A DNA stretch of 64,000 nucleotides, taken from Streptomyces sp. NBC_00258 (GTDB lineage Bacteria; Actinomycetota; Actinomycetes; Streptomycetales; Streptomycetaceae). The notes under the pieces are model-generated. The model did not search any database, had not been told where the DNA came from, and saw only the letters and a list, made by a program, of their open reading frames with translations. The stretch covers positions 3,782,001-3,846,000 of the forward strand of contig NZ_CP108081.1 in assembly GCF_036182465.1 (NCBI RefSeq). Reading direction: 5' to 3'. Position numbers and translations under genes: made by a program. This document shows, piece by piece, positions 17,549 to 26,137 of the stretch. Position 1 is the first letter of the stretch, and the number at the start of each line of letters is the position of its first letter.

Positions 17549-18268
17549 CTAGTCGGCGGACCGAGCGGCAGCTTCCCGCTCCTTCTCCGCGCGCTCCTCC
17601 GCCTCCATCTCGGCGAAGACGTCGATCGGCGGCGGCGCCTTCGCGAGGAAGACCCAAGTGAGCCAGACCGCGAGCAGGAAGGGCGGGATCTTCAGGGCGA
17701 TCAGGACCCAGCCGAACTGAGTCGTGTCGGCCCACCAGTACAGCGGAAACAGGATCGCGCACTTGGCGAGCAGAATGAGGCCCCAGGCCCAACTGGCCTT
17801 CGCGTAAGCCGTCTTGCGCCCCGGATTACGCGTACGCCAGGAGAGGTTCTCCTTGAAGACCGGCCCGAGGATGAGCCCGATCAGCGGAACTCCCGCGAGC
17901 GTCGTGATGATGTAGGCGAGGGCGAGTCCGAGCGTGTAGAGCATGCCCGGCAGATAGAAGTCCTTCGCGTTGCCCGTCATCATCGCGAAGACCACGCCGA
18001 AGGCCACACCGAAGACACCGCTGAAGGCGTGCTTGACGGTGTCCTTCATGACCAGGCGGACCACGACCAGCAGGATCGAGACACCGAGGGCCGCGATGGC
18101 CGCCGAGTGCAGGTCCTTGTTGATCGTGAAGATCGTGACGAAGAGCAGGCCCGGCAGGACCGTCTCGATCATGCCCCGCAGACCGCCGAACGCCTCGAAG
18201 AGCGCGGCCTCGGTCACCGCCCGCGAATCCCGCTGGGCGTCTTCGGTCGGCTTGTCGAGCGACGTCAC
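17549..18268 (-). CDS. DUF3159 membrane protein
   Basis: 239 residues with five or six membrane helices starting near residue 35 (GMIETVLPGLLFVTIFTI). A GRKTAYAKASWAWG loop and a charged C-terminal tail (EMEAEERAEKEREAAAR, coiled-coil-like) follow. DUF3159 is a conserved actinobacterial family distantly like intracellular septation protein A; its function is not known to me. The gene starts three bases after the OB-fold gene, so the two form an operon. Position beside potassium genes may or may not be meaningful. Confidence 0.82.
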   Translation of the reverse strand: MTSLDKPTEDAQRDSRAVTEAALFEAFGGLRGMIETVLPGLLFVTIFTINKDLHSAAIAALGVSILLVVVRLVMKDTVKHAFSGVFGVAFGVVFAMMTGNAKDFYLPGMLYTLGLALAYIITTLAGVPLIGLILGPVFKENLSWRTRNPGRKTAYAKASWAWGLILLAKCAILFPLYWWADTTQFGWVLIALKIPPFLLAVWLTWVFLAKAPPPIDVFAEMEAEERAEKEREAAARSAD

Positions 18269-18271
18269 CGG

Positions 18272-18670
18272 CTACTCCCGTCCGAGGGGTCTGAGTTCGT
18301 ATTTGGGATTGAACAGCACCCGGCGGCCCCGGCTCATCGAGATCCGGCCCGATGCGATCAGCTTGCGCCCCGGTTCTATCCCCACTATGGAGCGCCTGCC
18401 GAGCCACACCACGTCCAGGGCGGCCGAACCGTCGAACAGCTCGGCCTCCAGGGCCGGGACACCGGCCCTCGGGCGCAGAGTGACCGTGCGCAAGGTACCA
18501 GTAACCGTGACCACCTGTCGGTCCCGGCAGTCACCGATGCGCGTACAGCCCGCGGTCTCTGTGTCCTCGCGCAGTTCCTCGGACTCCAGGTCCTGCTGGG
18601 ACGAGGAGAGCCGGTCGATCATCCGCCGGAACCGGCCCGCCGGCTTTTCGGAACGAGGAACAGCACTCAT
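18272..18670 (-). CDS. OB-fold nucleic-acid-binding protein
   Basis: 132 residues. The core, from about residue 50, reads VTVTGTLRTVTLRPRAGVP and then LDVVWLGRRSIVGIEPG, the strand pattern of an OB fold like that of RecG wedge or tRNA anticodon domains. Two cysteines occur in AGCTRIGDCRDR just before it. The N-terminal 40 residues are charged. It probably binds DNA or RNA in the cytosol, but no target can be named. It is co-transcribed with DUF3159. Confidence 0.75.
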   Translation of the reverse strand: MSAVPRSEKPAGRFRRMIDRLSSSQQDLESEELREDTETAGCTRIGDCRDRQVVTVTGTLRTVTLRPRAGVPALEAELFDGSAALDVVWLGRRSIVGIEPGRKLIASGRISMSRGRRVLFNPKYELRPLGRE

Positions 18671-18750
18671 ATCTGAAGCGTACCGGGGGGCGCTGACGTC
18701 TACGTACCCCTGGTGCCGCCACTCGAACCGGCGTACGACCCGAACCGGCC

Positions 18751-19434
18751 TCACTTCTCGAACCGGTACCCCATCCCCGGCTCCGTGATGAAGTGCCGGG
18801 GATGCGCCGGGTCCGTCTCCAGCTTGCGGCGCAACTGGGCCATGTAGACCCGCAGATAGTTCGTCTCGGTGCCGTAGGAGGGGCCCCAGACCTCCTGGAG
18901 CAGCTGTTTCTGGCTGACCAGGCGGCCCGTGCTGCGCACCAGCACCTCCAGGAGGTGCCACTCGGTCGGAGTGAGGCGCACGTCGCGGCCGGCCCGGTTG
19001 ACCTTCTTGGCGGCCAGATCGACGGTGAAGTCCTCGGTCTCGACGATCACGTCCTCCTCGTCGCCCCCGTTGGGCTCGGCACGGCGGACGGCGGCCCTCA
19101 GGCGGGCGAGCAGCTCGTCCATGCCGAAGGGCTTGGTCACGTAGTCGTCGGCGCCCGCGTCGAGGGCCTCGACCTTCTCGTCGGAGGAGTGCCGGGCGGA
19201 CAGCACCAGGATCGGCACGCGGGTCCAGCCGCGCAGCCCCTTGATCACCTCGACGCCGTCCATGTCGGGCAGACCCAGGTCGAGCACGACGACGTCGGGG
19301 TGCCGGGCGGCCGCGAGCCGGAGCGCGGTGGCGCCGTCGGGGGCCGCGTCGACCTCGTAGTTGCGTGCCTTGAGGTTGATCACGAGGGCTCGGGTGATCT
19401 GCGGCTCGTCGTCGACCACGAGGACGCGGGTCAT
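18751..19434 (-). CDS. kdpE: KdpE-like response regulator
   Basis: 227 residues. Receiver domain (1-115) with VVDDEPQ and phospho-acceptor Asp52 in VVVLDLGLPDMDG, conserved Lys in YVTKPFGMDEL. OmpR-type winged helix (130-227) ending FITEPGMGYRFEK. It overlaps the KdpD stop by ATGA, so sensor and regulator are translated together. KdpE normally activates kdpFABC under K+ limitation, but those genes are absent from this window. Confidence 0.9.
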   Translation of the reverse strand: MTRVLVVDDEPQITRALVINLKARNYEVDAAPDGATALRLAAARHPDVVVLDLGLPDMDGVEVIKGLRGWTRVPILVLSARHSSDEKVEALDAGADDYVTKPFGMDELLARLRAAVRRAEPNGGDEEDVIVETEDFTVDLAAKKVNRAGRDVRLTPTEWHLLEVLVRSTGRLVSQKQLLQEVWGPSYGTETNYLRVYMAQLRRKLETDPAHPRHFITEPGMGYRFEK

Positions 19435-21989
19435 GAAGCCTGCCTTTCCGGTTGTACGAGTGCTGCGACGTCCACGAACGGTGTCGGGTGGGCGGGGCCC
19501 GCCCGGAGGGTGAGGACCATGGTGAGGCCGCCACCGGGGGTGTCCTCTGCGTCGAGGGTGCCGCCCATGGCCTCGGCGAAGCCCCGGGCGACCGCGAGGC
19601 CGAGGCCCACACCGGCGCCGCGCGGGGCGTCCCCGTACCGCTGGAAGGGCGCGAAGATGCGGTCCTTCGCCTCGTCCGGGACACCGCGGCCGCGGTCCAC
19701 CACCCGTACCTCCACGCGGTCTCCGAGCGCGCTGGCGGCGACCAGGACCCGCTCTCCGTCGGGGCTGTACTTGACGGCGTTCTCGACGATGTTGGCGACC
19801 GACCGCTCCAGCAGGCCGGGGTCGACGGCGACCATGGGCAGCGTCTCGGGGATCTCCAGCTCGACGCTGTCCTCCGGTACGCCGCCGAGGGCCATCGGGA
19901 CGACCTCGTCGAGGTCGATCTCGCGGATCAGCGGGGTGACCGTGCCGGTCTGCAGGCGGGACATGTCGAGGAGGTTGCCGACCAGGTGGTCGAGCCGGTC
20001 GGCGCCCGCCTCGATGCCCTCCAGGAGCTCGGCCTCGTCCTCCTCGGACCAGGCCACGTCGTCGGACCTGAGGGACGACACGGCGGCCTTGATGGCGGCA
20101 AGCGGGGTGCGCAGGTCATGGCTGACGGCCGCCAGCAGCGCCGTACGGATGCGGTTGCCCTCGGCGAGTGCGCGGGCCTGCTCGGCCTCCTCCTGGAGGC
20201 GCTTGCGGTCCAGGACGACGACGGCCTGGGCGGCGAAGGCGGCGAGCACCCGGCGGTCCTCGGCGGGCAGGACCCGGCCGGAGAGGGCGAGCGCGGTGTG
20301 GTCGCCGACCGGCATGTCGACGTCCGCGTCCTCGGGCAGCGTCGGCGGGTGCGGGCCGACGCTGCCCGCGCAGGTCCACGGGTCGACGTCGCTCTCCCGC
20401 TCCAGCAGGGCCACCGACTCCATGCCGAAGGTCTCGCGGACCCGCTCCAGCAGGGCGTCCAGGCTGGTCTCGCCGCGCAGGACGCTGCCGGCCAGGAAGG
20501 AGAGGATCTCGGACTCGGCGCGCAGCCGGGCCGCCTGGTGGGTGCGACGGGCGGCCAGGTCCACCACGGAGGCCACCGACACCGCGACGCCCACGAAGAT
20601 CACGATGGCGACGATGTTCTTCGGGTCGGCGACGGTCATCCGGTGCAGCGGCGGGGTGAAGTAGTAGTTCAGCAGCAGCGAGCCGAGGGCCGCCGAGGCG
20701 AGCGCCGGGAGCAACCCGCCGAGGAGGGCCGCCGCGACGATCAGCGTCAGGAAGAGCAGCATGTCGTTGGCGAGCCCGAGGTTCGAGGCGCCATGGGTCA
20801 GCAGCAGGGCGAGGAGGGCCGGGCCGACGACACCGACCAGCCAGCCCGCGATGATCCGAGACCGGCCGAGCCGCGACCCCCGGGCGGCCGGCAGTCCGCG
20901 CCCCTTGCCGACCGCGTCGTGCGTGACGATGTGCACGTCCAGGTCGGGCCCCGACTCCCGGGCGACCGTGGCACCGACACCGGGACCGAGCACGTACTGC
21001 CAGGCCTTGCGCCGTGAGGAGCCCAGCACGATCTGGGAGGCGTTGACTCCGCGCGCGAACTCCAGCAGCGCGGACGGGATGTCGTCCCCTATGACGTGGT
21101 GGAAGGTGCCGCCGAGGTCCTCGGCGAGGGTGCGCTGGACGGCCAGTTCCTTGGGCGAGGCGGAGGTCAGGCCGTCGCTGCGGGCGATGTAGACGGCGAG
21201 CACCTCGCCGCCGGCGCCCTTCTCCGCGAGCCGGGCTGCGCGGCGGATGAGCGTACGGCCCTCGGGTCCGCCGGTCAGGCCCACGACGATGCGTTCGCGG
21301 GCCTGCCAGGTGGAGCGGATGCCGTGCTCGCCGCGGTACTGCTGGAGGTACTCGTCGACGCGGTCGGCGACCCAGAGGAGGGCCAGTTCGCGCAGGGCGG
21401 TGAGGTTGCCGGGGCGGAAGTAGTTGGAGAGGGCCGCGTCGACCTTGTCGGGCTTGTAGATGTTGCCGTGCGCCATCCGGCGGCGCAGTGCCTGGGGCGA
21501 CATGTCGACCAGCTCGATCTGGTCGGCCCTGCGCACGACCTCGTCCGGGACGGTCTCGCGCTGCCGTACTCCCGTTATCGACTCGACGACGTCACCGAGC
21601 GACTCCAGGTGCTGGATGTTGACCGTCGAGACGACGTCGATTCCGGCGGCGAGGAGTTCCTCGACGTCCTGCCAGCGCTTGGCGTTGCGTGAGCCGGGGA
21701 CATTCGTGTGGGCCAGTTCGTCCACCAGGGCGACGGCCGGGGCGCGCTCCAGGACGGCGTCGACGTCCATCTCGGTGAAGACGGTGTCCCGGTAGGGGAT
21801 CTCCCGGCGGGGGATCCGCTCCAGACCGTGCAGCATGACCTCGGTGCGCGGCCGGTCGTGGTGCTCGACGAAGGCCACCACGCAGTCCGTACCTCGTTCG
21901 ACGCGGCGGTGTGCCTCGGACAGCATCGCGTACGTCTTGCCGACGCCCGGTGCCGCACCGAGGTAGATCCGAAGCTTGCCGCGTCCCAT
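19431..21989 (-). CDS. kdpD: KdpD-like sensor histidine kinase
   Basis: 852 residues with the full KdpD plan. The N-terminal KdpD domain has Walker A GAAPGVGKT (about 11-19) and LVDELAHTNVPGSRN. A USP domain (about 235-360, starting ERIVVGLTGGPEGR) follows; it is the c-di-AMP-binding part in some relatives. Four helices lie near 385-480, then a GAF domain and the kinase core with SHDLRTPLAAIK (phospho-His) and N/G boxes NIVENAVKYSPDGE. It senses K+ or turgor and phosphorylates KdpE. The lack of adjacent kdpFABC makes its target uncertain. Confidence 0.9.
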   Translation of the reverse strand: MGRGKLRIYLGAAPGVGKTYAMLSEAHRRVERGTDCVVAFVEHHDRPRTEVMLHGLERIPRREIPYRDTVFTEMDVDAVLERAPAVALVDELAHTNVPGSRNAKRWQDVEELLAAGIDVVSTVNIQHLESLGDVVESITGVRQRETVPDEVVRRADQIELVDMSPQALRRRMAHGNIYKPDKVDAALSNYFRPGNLTALRELALLWVADRVDEYLQQYRGEHGIRSTWQARERIVVGLTGGPEGRTLIRRAARLAEKGAGGEVLAVYIARSDGLTSASPKELAVQRTLAEDLGGTFHHVIGDDIPSALLEFARGVNASQIVLGSSRRKAWQYVLGPGVGATVARESGPDLDVHIVTHDAVGKGRGLPAARGSRLGRSRIIAGWLVGVVGPALLALLLTHGASNLGLANDMLLFLTLIVAAALLGGLLPALASAALGSLLLNYYFTPPLHRMTVADPKNIVAIVIFVGVAVSVASVVDLAARRTHQAARLRAESEILSFLAGSVLRGETSLDALLERVRETFGMESVALLERESDVDPWTCAGSVGPHPPTLPEDADVDMPVGDHTALALSGRVLPAEDRRVLAAFAAQAVVVLDRKRLQEEAEQARALAEGNRIRTALLAAVSHDLRTPLAAIKAAVSSLRSDDVAWSEEDEAELLEGIEAGADRLDHLVGNLLDMSRLQTGTVTPLIREIDLDEVVPMALGGVPEDSVELEIPETLPMVAVDPGLLERSVANIVENAVKYSPDGERVLVAASALGDRVEVRVVDRGRGVPDEAKDRIFAPFQRYGDAPRGAGVGLGLAVARGFAEAMGGTLDAEDTPGGGLTMVLTLRAGPAHPTPFVDVAALVQPERQAS

Positions 21990-22152
21990 GGCCCCATTGT
22001 CTTCCCAAAACGCACTGCGTACGCTGCGTCGACCTTACGGCCAACAATCCTGACAAATGGGGTGAGGGGTGGGGTGCGGACCGTCTTTGACGGAACCCTG
22101 ACGCGCCGCCGAGGGCCCCTCCGGACCTCGGTGCTCGACGGTCTCTCCGTCG

Positions 22153-22845
22153 CTAGTGCTCCACGATCTCGCCGTCGCTCAGCTCCAGGACCCGGTCGGC
22201 GAGGTCCAGGAGGGCCGCGTCATGGGTGGCGACGAGCGCGGTGACGCGCTCACTGCGGACGACCGCCCGCAGCAGCTCCATCACCGCGATACCGGTCTCG
22301 GCGTCGAGCTGGCCGGTGGGCTCGTCGGCGATGAGGAGCGCGGGCTCGTTCGCGAGGGCGCGGGCGATCGCCACGCGCTGCTGCTGGCCGCCGGAGAGCT
22401 CGCCGGGCCGCTGCGCCGCGTGGTCGGCGAGCCCGACCAGGGAGAGCAGCAGTTCGACGCGCTCCTCGCGCTCGCGGGACTCGGCCCGGCGCAGCCGCAT
22501 CGGCACGCCCACGTTCTCGGCGGCCGTCAGGATCGGGATGAGACCGAAGGACTGGAAGACGAAGCCGATACGGTCCCGGCGCAGCTCCAGCAGCCCGTTC
22601 TCCCCGAGCCCGGAGAGGTCGAGCCCGTCGACGGTGATCCGCCCGTCGTCCGGCTCGTCGAGCCCGCCGACGAGGTTGAGCAGCGTCGTCTTGCCGGACC
22701 CCGACCGCCCCTTGAGGGCGACGAGTTCACCGCGCGGTATGTCGAACGAGACCCCGCGCAGGGCGTGTACGGCGGTGGCTCCGCTCCCGTACGAGCGGTG
22801 GACGTTCTCGACTCGCACCATCGTTTCGGTGACGACCTGGCTCAT
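22153..22845 (-). CDS. MacB/LolD-type ABC transporter ATP-binding protein
   Basis: 230 residues, a single ATPase domain. Walker A GRSGSGKTT, Q-loop FVFQSFGLIP, signature LSGGQQQR, Walker B ALLIADEPTGQLD and H-loop VATHD are all intact. The LSGGQQQRVAIARAL context places it with MacB/LolD exporters whose permease has an FtsX-like fold. No permease gene lies on either side, so it must pair with one elsewhere. ATG with GGAGGG upstream; the larger open frame to 23088 only overlaps the lyase gene in another frame. Confidence 0.87.
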   Translation of the reverse strand: MSQVVTETMVRVENVHRSYGSGATAVHALRGVSFDIPRGELVALKGRSGSGKTTLLNLVGGLDEPDDGRITVDGLDLSGLGENGLLELRRDRIGFVFQSFGLIPILTAAENVGVPMRLRRAESREREERVELLLSLVGLADHAAQRPGELSGGQQQRVAIARALANEPALLIADEPTGQLDAETGIAVMELLRAVVRSERVTALVATHDAALLDLADRVLELSDGEIVEH

Positions 22846-22904
22846 GACCCTCCCCCGTGGACCGGGCGCCAGTATCACCGTCCGGCGCCCGGTCGGGCAA
22901 CGTC

Positions 22905-24119
22905 TCAGTTCGGGTTGTCGCCGTGCGTGAGCGTCTCCCAGGCGACGAAGAGGTTGTTGCTCCCCGCCGGACGGTTCTGCTGCGTGAGCCGCTCGGTGTT
23001 GGTCATGACGTGGCCGAGGCGGTTGCTCAGGGCGTTGTGGCCCACCTCGGTGATGGGCCCGAGCCCGAGGTGCAGCGACCCGCCGCACAGCCAGCTCGGG
23101 GGCGCCTCACCCAGCTGGTGCTTGGCCTGGAAGCCGAGCGCGTGCCGCAGCCGCTCGCCGACGTCGGTGCCGTAGAGGTCCTGGCCCTGGATGCGGCTGG
23201 TCTCGGCGACGTGCGAGATCGCGGAGATGCCGTATCCGGTGTGCGTGAGGTCGCGGCAGGTCTCCTGGGTGAGCCCGTTGACGAACGTCGACTGCCCGTG
23301 CCAGTAGTTGATGATCTTCTGCGTGGTGTCGAGGTTCTGGCTCGGCACGGTCTTCGGCAGCGCGCCGTCGGAGGACAGGTACACGAACGCGGCCGTACGG
23401 GTGCGGAACTTCGCCATGGCCTTGTCGTACGACGCCTTGTCCTCCAGGAAGACGGAGATGCCGACGGCGGCCTCCATCATCGACAGCTCCCAGTTGCCGT
23501 TGGAGTTCGAGCCGTTGATGATCTCGGGGAGGTACACGGTGCGCAGCATGGTCGCGAAGCGGCCCGAGTTCGCCCAGCCGCCGTCGTACGTGTACTTGAT
23601 GATCTCGGCGGCCTTGGGCCAGGACGAGCCCGCCCAGCCGGTCTGCAGCGGGGCGTTGCTGTTGGTGTGGTCCCGGATCGTCGCGGACCAGGCGTCCATC
23701 AGCTCGATCGCCTTCTTCGCGTACCGCGCGTCCCGTGTGACGTACCAGGCGAGGGCCTGGGTGTACGCGGCGATCGCGTCCTCGCGCTCGTCGGTGCAGC
23801 CGTTGTTGGGGTTCGAGTACGAGCCGCACTCGACGACGGCCCGGGGCTTGGGGGTGCGCGAGAGCGAGCCGTACCTGCTCGCCAGCATCTGGTCGTACGC
23901 GCCCTTCCAGGGCTGTGCGCCGGCGTTGACCTGTTGCCGCGCGAAGTCCAACTGGCCGCGGGAGACGGTGACTCCGGGGTGCGTGAAGGTGCCGGGAGCC
24001 GCTTCGGCACGGTCGGCGGCGGGCCAGGCGAGGGCGCCGGCCAGGAGGGCGGCGACGGTCGCGAGGAGCGCGAGGCGGGATCTGCGGCGATGACGTGGAG
24101 GTACCGGGGTGTTCGGCAT
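22905..24119 (-). CDS. Secreted alginate-lyase-family protein
   Basis: 404 residues. A basic start (RHRRRSR) and hydrophobic run LALLATVAALLAGALAW ending AEAAPG give a clear signal peptide, cut near residue 40. The mature part is alpha-helical with NWELSMMEAAVGISVFLED and YWHGQSTFVNGLTQET segments, matching the alginate_lyase/PL5-type alpha-toroid fold. It likely cleaves an acidic polysaccharide outside the cell. ATG 24119 is preferred; a GTG at 24149 would add ten residues before the signal. Polymer specificity is unknown. Confidence 0.8.
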   Translation of the reverse strand: MPNTPVPPRHRRRSRLALLATVAALLAGALAWPAADRAEAAPGTFTHPGVTVSRGQLDFARQQVNAGAQPWKGAYDQMLASRYGSLSRTPKPRAVVECGSYSNPNNGCTDEREDAIAAYTQALAWYVTRDARYAKKAIELMDAWSATIRDHTNSNAPLQTGWAGSSWPKAAEIIKYTYDGGWANSGRFATMLRTVYLPEIINGSNSNGNWELSMMEAAVGISVFLEDKASYDKAMAKFRTRTAAFVYLSSDGALPKTVPSQNLDTTQKIINYWHGQSTFVNGLTQETCRDLTHTGYGISAISHVAETSRIQGQDLYGTDVGERLRHALGFQAKHQLGEAPPSWLCGGSLHLGLGPITEVGHNALSNRLGHVMTNTERLTQQNRPAGSNNLFVAWETLTHGDNPN

Positions 24120-24260
24120 GGGGGGACATCCGTTCTCGTATGTGATCACGGAATGCCTTTATGAACACAGGCGTTGGCGGTGACCATAGGTACGGACCAA
24201 TTTCACGTCAAGAGAAAAGGCAGGAGAAAAGAAGCGGGAGAAGGGCCCGGGCAACGACAA

Positions 24261-24303
24261 CGGCCCGTGGGGCTCCGGAAGTCGTCCGGAGCCCCACGGG
24301 CCG
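24261..24303. terminator. Hairpin terminator after amidase gene
   Basis: A perfect 19-bp inverted repeat, arms 24261-24279 and 24285-24303 with a five-base loop (CGGCCCGTGGGGCTCCGGA and its complement). It lies 24 bp past the stop of the minus-strand amidase gene. Confidence 0.85.
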
Positions 24304-24326
24304 CGCGCCGGGGTGCTGGAGTTCGC

Positions 24327-25220
24327 TCAGCCCTTGACCGTGAAGCCGCGCTCCTTGCCGAGCCTCTTCAGCGTCGTCTGGCCCGGGATGCCGTTGGCGT
24401 CGGCACCACTGAAGCCGTACCGGCGCTGGAGGGACGCGTACGCCTCGACGGTCCTGCTGCCGAAGGAGCCGTCGGCCCACTGGGCGGGCAGCAACCCCTC
24501 GGCGACGAGGGCCTTTTCGACGACGAGGACGTCCGCCTTGTGGGTCTTGCCGCCCTGGGGCAGACCCGGGTCGCGGCGCGCGGCGGCGATGACGTTGCTG
24601 AGGTCGACGACCGGCTTCGACGGCGTGGTGCCGCCCGGCGCGGGCTTCCCGACCGGGGCCGCCTCGAAGAGCGCGGACTTGTCGATGTTGCCCGGGTCCC
24701 AGTGGTCATTGCCCGGGATGTTGGCGTGGCCGTAGTGGCCGCCCTTGCTCATCCAGATCGTCCGGGGGCGGTTGGTCGCGTCGGCGCCCGAGGTCGCGAG
24801 ACGGCCGGCCGGGAAGGTGTCCGGGATCTTCCAGGAGCGGATCGCGGCCATCATGGCCCGGTAGTTGGGCCCCGGCTTCCAGGTGGCGGTGAACGGCTTG
24901 CCCGCCCGCCCGAGCACCTCGATCTGGATGCAGACCTTCCCGACGCGGTTGGTCCTCGTCGAACCGTCGTTGCGCAGCGCGCGGGCGCTCGCGTTCAGCG
25001 GCCCGAACTGGCCGAGCCGGTCGGTCGTCGGGTCGTACAGCAGATGCGGCTCGGCGGAGACGCTGATCAGATGCGCCGTCACGGAACGGAACGCGTCGTC
25101 GCCGGCGCCGCTCTCCGTGGTGTGCCAGACGACGCGGCCGGGGATCGATGGACTGTCCATCGCACCTCCGATGCTCCCGTCGCCCAGCCGCTGCGCCTTC
25201 TCGATCCAGTTCGTACCCAT
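24327..25220 (-). CDS. Endolysin-like N-acetylmuramoyl-L-alanine amidase with peptidoglycan-binding domain
   Basis: 297 residues. The N-terminal domain (about 20-190) resembles amidase_2/PGRP: VVWHTTESGAG with a zinc His, then HANIPGNDHWDPGNID holding the other His and Asp ligands. The C-terminal 70 residues form a PG_binding_1 domain, VVEKALVAEGLLPAQWADG then SLQRRYG. There is no signal peptide or membrane segment, which is typical of phage endolysins. ATG 25220 is the first start giving a full domain. Neighbours show no other phage gene, so it may be a domesticated lysin. Confidence 0.8.
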   Translation of the reverse strand: MGTNWIEKAQRLGDGSIGGAMDSPSIPGRVVWHTTESGAGDDAFRSVTAHLISVSAEPHLLYDPTTDRLGQFGPLNASARALRNDGSTRTNRVGKVCIQIEVLGRAGKPFTATWKPGPNYRAMMAAIRSWKIPDTFPAGRLATSGADATNRPRTIWMSKGGHYGHANIPGNDHWDPGNIDKSALFEAAPVGKPAPGGTTPSKPVVDLSNVIAAARRDPGLPQGGKTHKADVLVVEKALVAEGLLPAQWADGSFGSRTVEAYASLQRRYGFSGADANGIPGQTTLKRLGKERGFTVKG

Positions 25221-25398
25221 TCCGGGCTCCCGTGCTCTGTTGCGTAGTTCGGTAAGTCGTCGGTGGTACAGGGGAGTTGACGGTTCAGCGCCGGCTCCGC
25301 CCTGGGTGACGCAGCGTAGCCACTCACGGGTTCCGGTTCGGACGTTTCTTTGTTTTTTCAGCGCAACGGGTGGCTCCTGCCCTTGACGGCGGAAAAGT

Positions 25399-25418
25399 GT
25401 GAGTGGTTGAGTACTCAC
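25399..25418. promoter_or_regulatory. Predicted TetR operator 1 (autoregulatory)
   Basis: GTGAGT and ACTCAC arms separated by eight bases; the site touches the ATG of the TetR gene. It shares TGAGTGGTT with the site at 26061, upstream of the MFS gene, which is why it is read as the operator of this regulator. Confidence 0.65.
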
Positions 25419-25985
25419 ATGCAGACGGGACGACGCCGCCACCTGTCCACCGCCGAGGAGCGCCGCGAGACGGTGCTCCGCACCGCCATCGGCGCCTTCG
25501 CCTCGCGGGGGTACTTCGGTACGACGACCACGGAGGTGGCCAAGGCCGCCGGAATCTCCCAGGCGTACGTCTACCGGCTGTTCCCGAACAAGGAGTCCCT
25601 GTTCGCCGCGGTCGTCGAGCACTGCTTCGTCAGGGTGCGCGAGAGCCTGGAGGGGGGCGCGGCCGAGGCGAAGGGCAGTTCACCGGAGGCGGTGCTGTCA
25701 TCGATGGGCGACGCCTACGCCCGCCTGATCAGCGACAACGACCTGCTGCTCGTCCAGCTGCACGCCCAGGCGGCCGCGGTCTCCGTCCCCGCGATCCGGG
25801 ACGCCGTACGAGCGGGGTACGCCCGCACGGTGGAGTACGTGCGCGGCGCCTCCGGGGGCGACGACCGGCAGGTCCAGGAGTTCTTCGCCGTCGGCATGCT
25901 CTGCCATCTCGTGGTGTCGATGGAGGCGCAGGAAGTGGACGCCCCATGGACGCGCACACTCACGGCAGGCATCCGGCACTACTGA
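25419..25985 (+). CDS. TetR-family transcriptional regulator
   Basis: 188 residues. The N-terminal HTH spans about 10-55: TVLRTAIGAFASRGYFGTTT then EVAKAAGISQAYVYRLFPNK, the TetR consensus. The C-terminal ligand domain is short and hydrophobic, with a DLLLVQLHAQAAAV helix. It probably represses itself and the operon at 26138-29605, since matching palindromes lie before both. A small hydrophobic compound exported by the MFS protein or cleaved by the oxygenase is a likely inducer. The ATG lies within 1 bp of the operator, so a very short leader is implied. Confidence 0.88.
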   Translation: MQTGRRRHLSTAEERRETVLRTAIGAFASRGYFGTTTTEVAKAAGISQAYVYRLFPNKESLFAAVVEHCFVRVRESLEGGAAEAKGSSPEAVLSSMGDAYARLISDNDLLLVQLHAQAAAVSVPAIRDAVRAGYARTVEYVRGASGGDDRQVQEFFAVGMLCHLVVSMEAQEVDAPWTRTLTAGIRHY

Positions 25986-26060
25986 CGAGCCCGCCACCGG
26001 CGGGGCAAGGGGTCGCCTTTTCACACCCCGACAGCCCCGCCTCTTCTTCGAGGCAAAGAG

Positions 26061-26084
26061 TGAGTGGTTAACCACACATACTCA
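26061..26084. promoter_or_regulatory. Predicted TetR operator 2 before exporter operon
   Basis: TGAGT and ACTCA ends enclose GTGGTTAACCAC (26064-26075), a perfect 12-bp palindrome. The TGAGTGGTT block repeats that of operator 1 at 25399-25418. It lies 54 bp before the MFS start. Confidence 0.65.
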
Positions 26085-26137
26085 TAGCGTCCAAGAACTC
26101 ACAGGAACTCACAGGAACCCGCGAGAGAGGGAACCCG

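Noticed and set aside
18793..20664. Long open frames (up to 623 codons) opposite kdpE/kdpD
   Set aside because: Arginine/alanine-rich translations without motifs; they mirror the high-GC codons of the real genes on the other strand.
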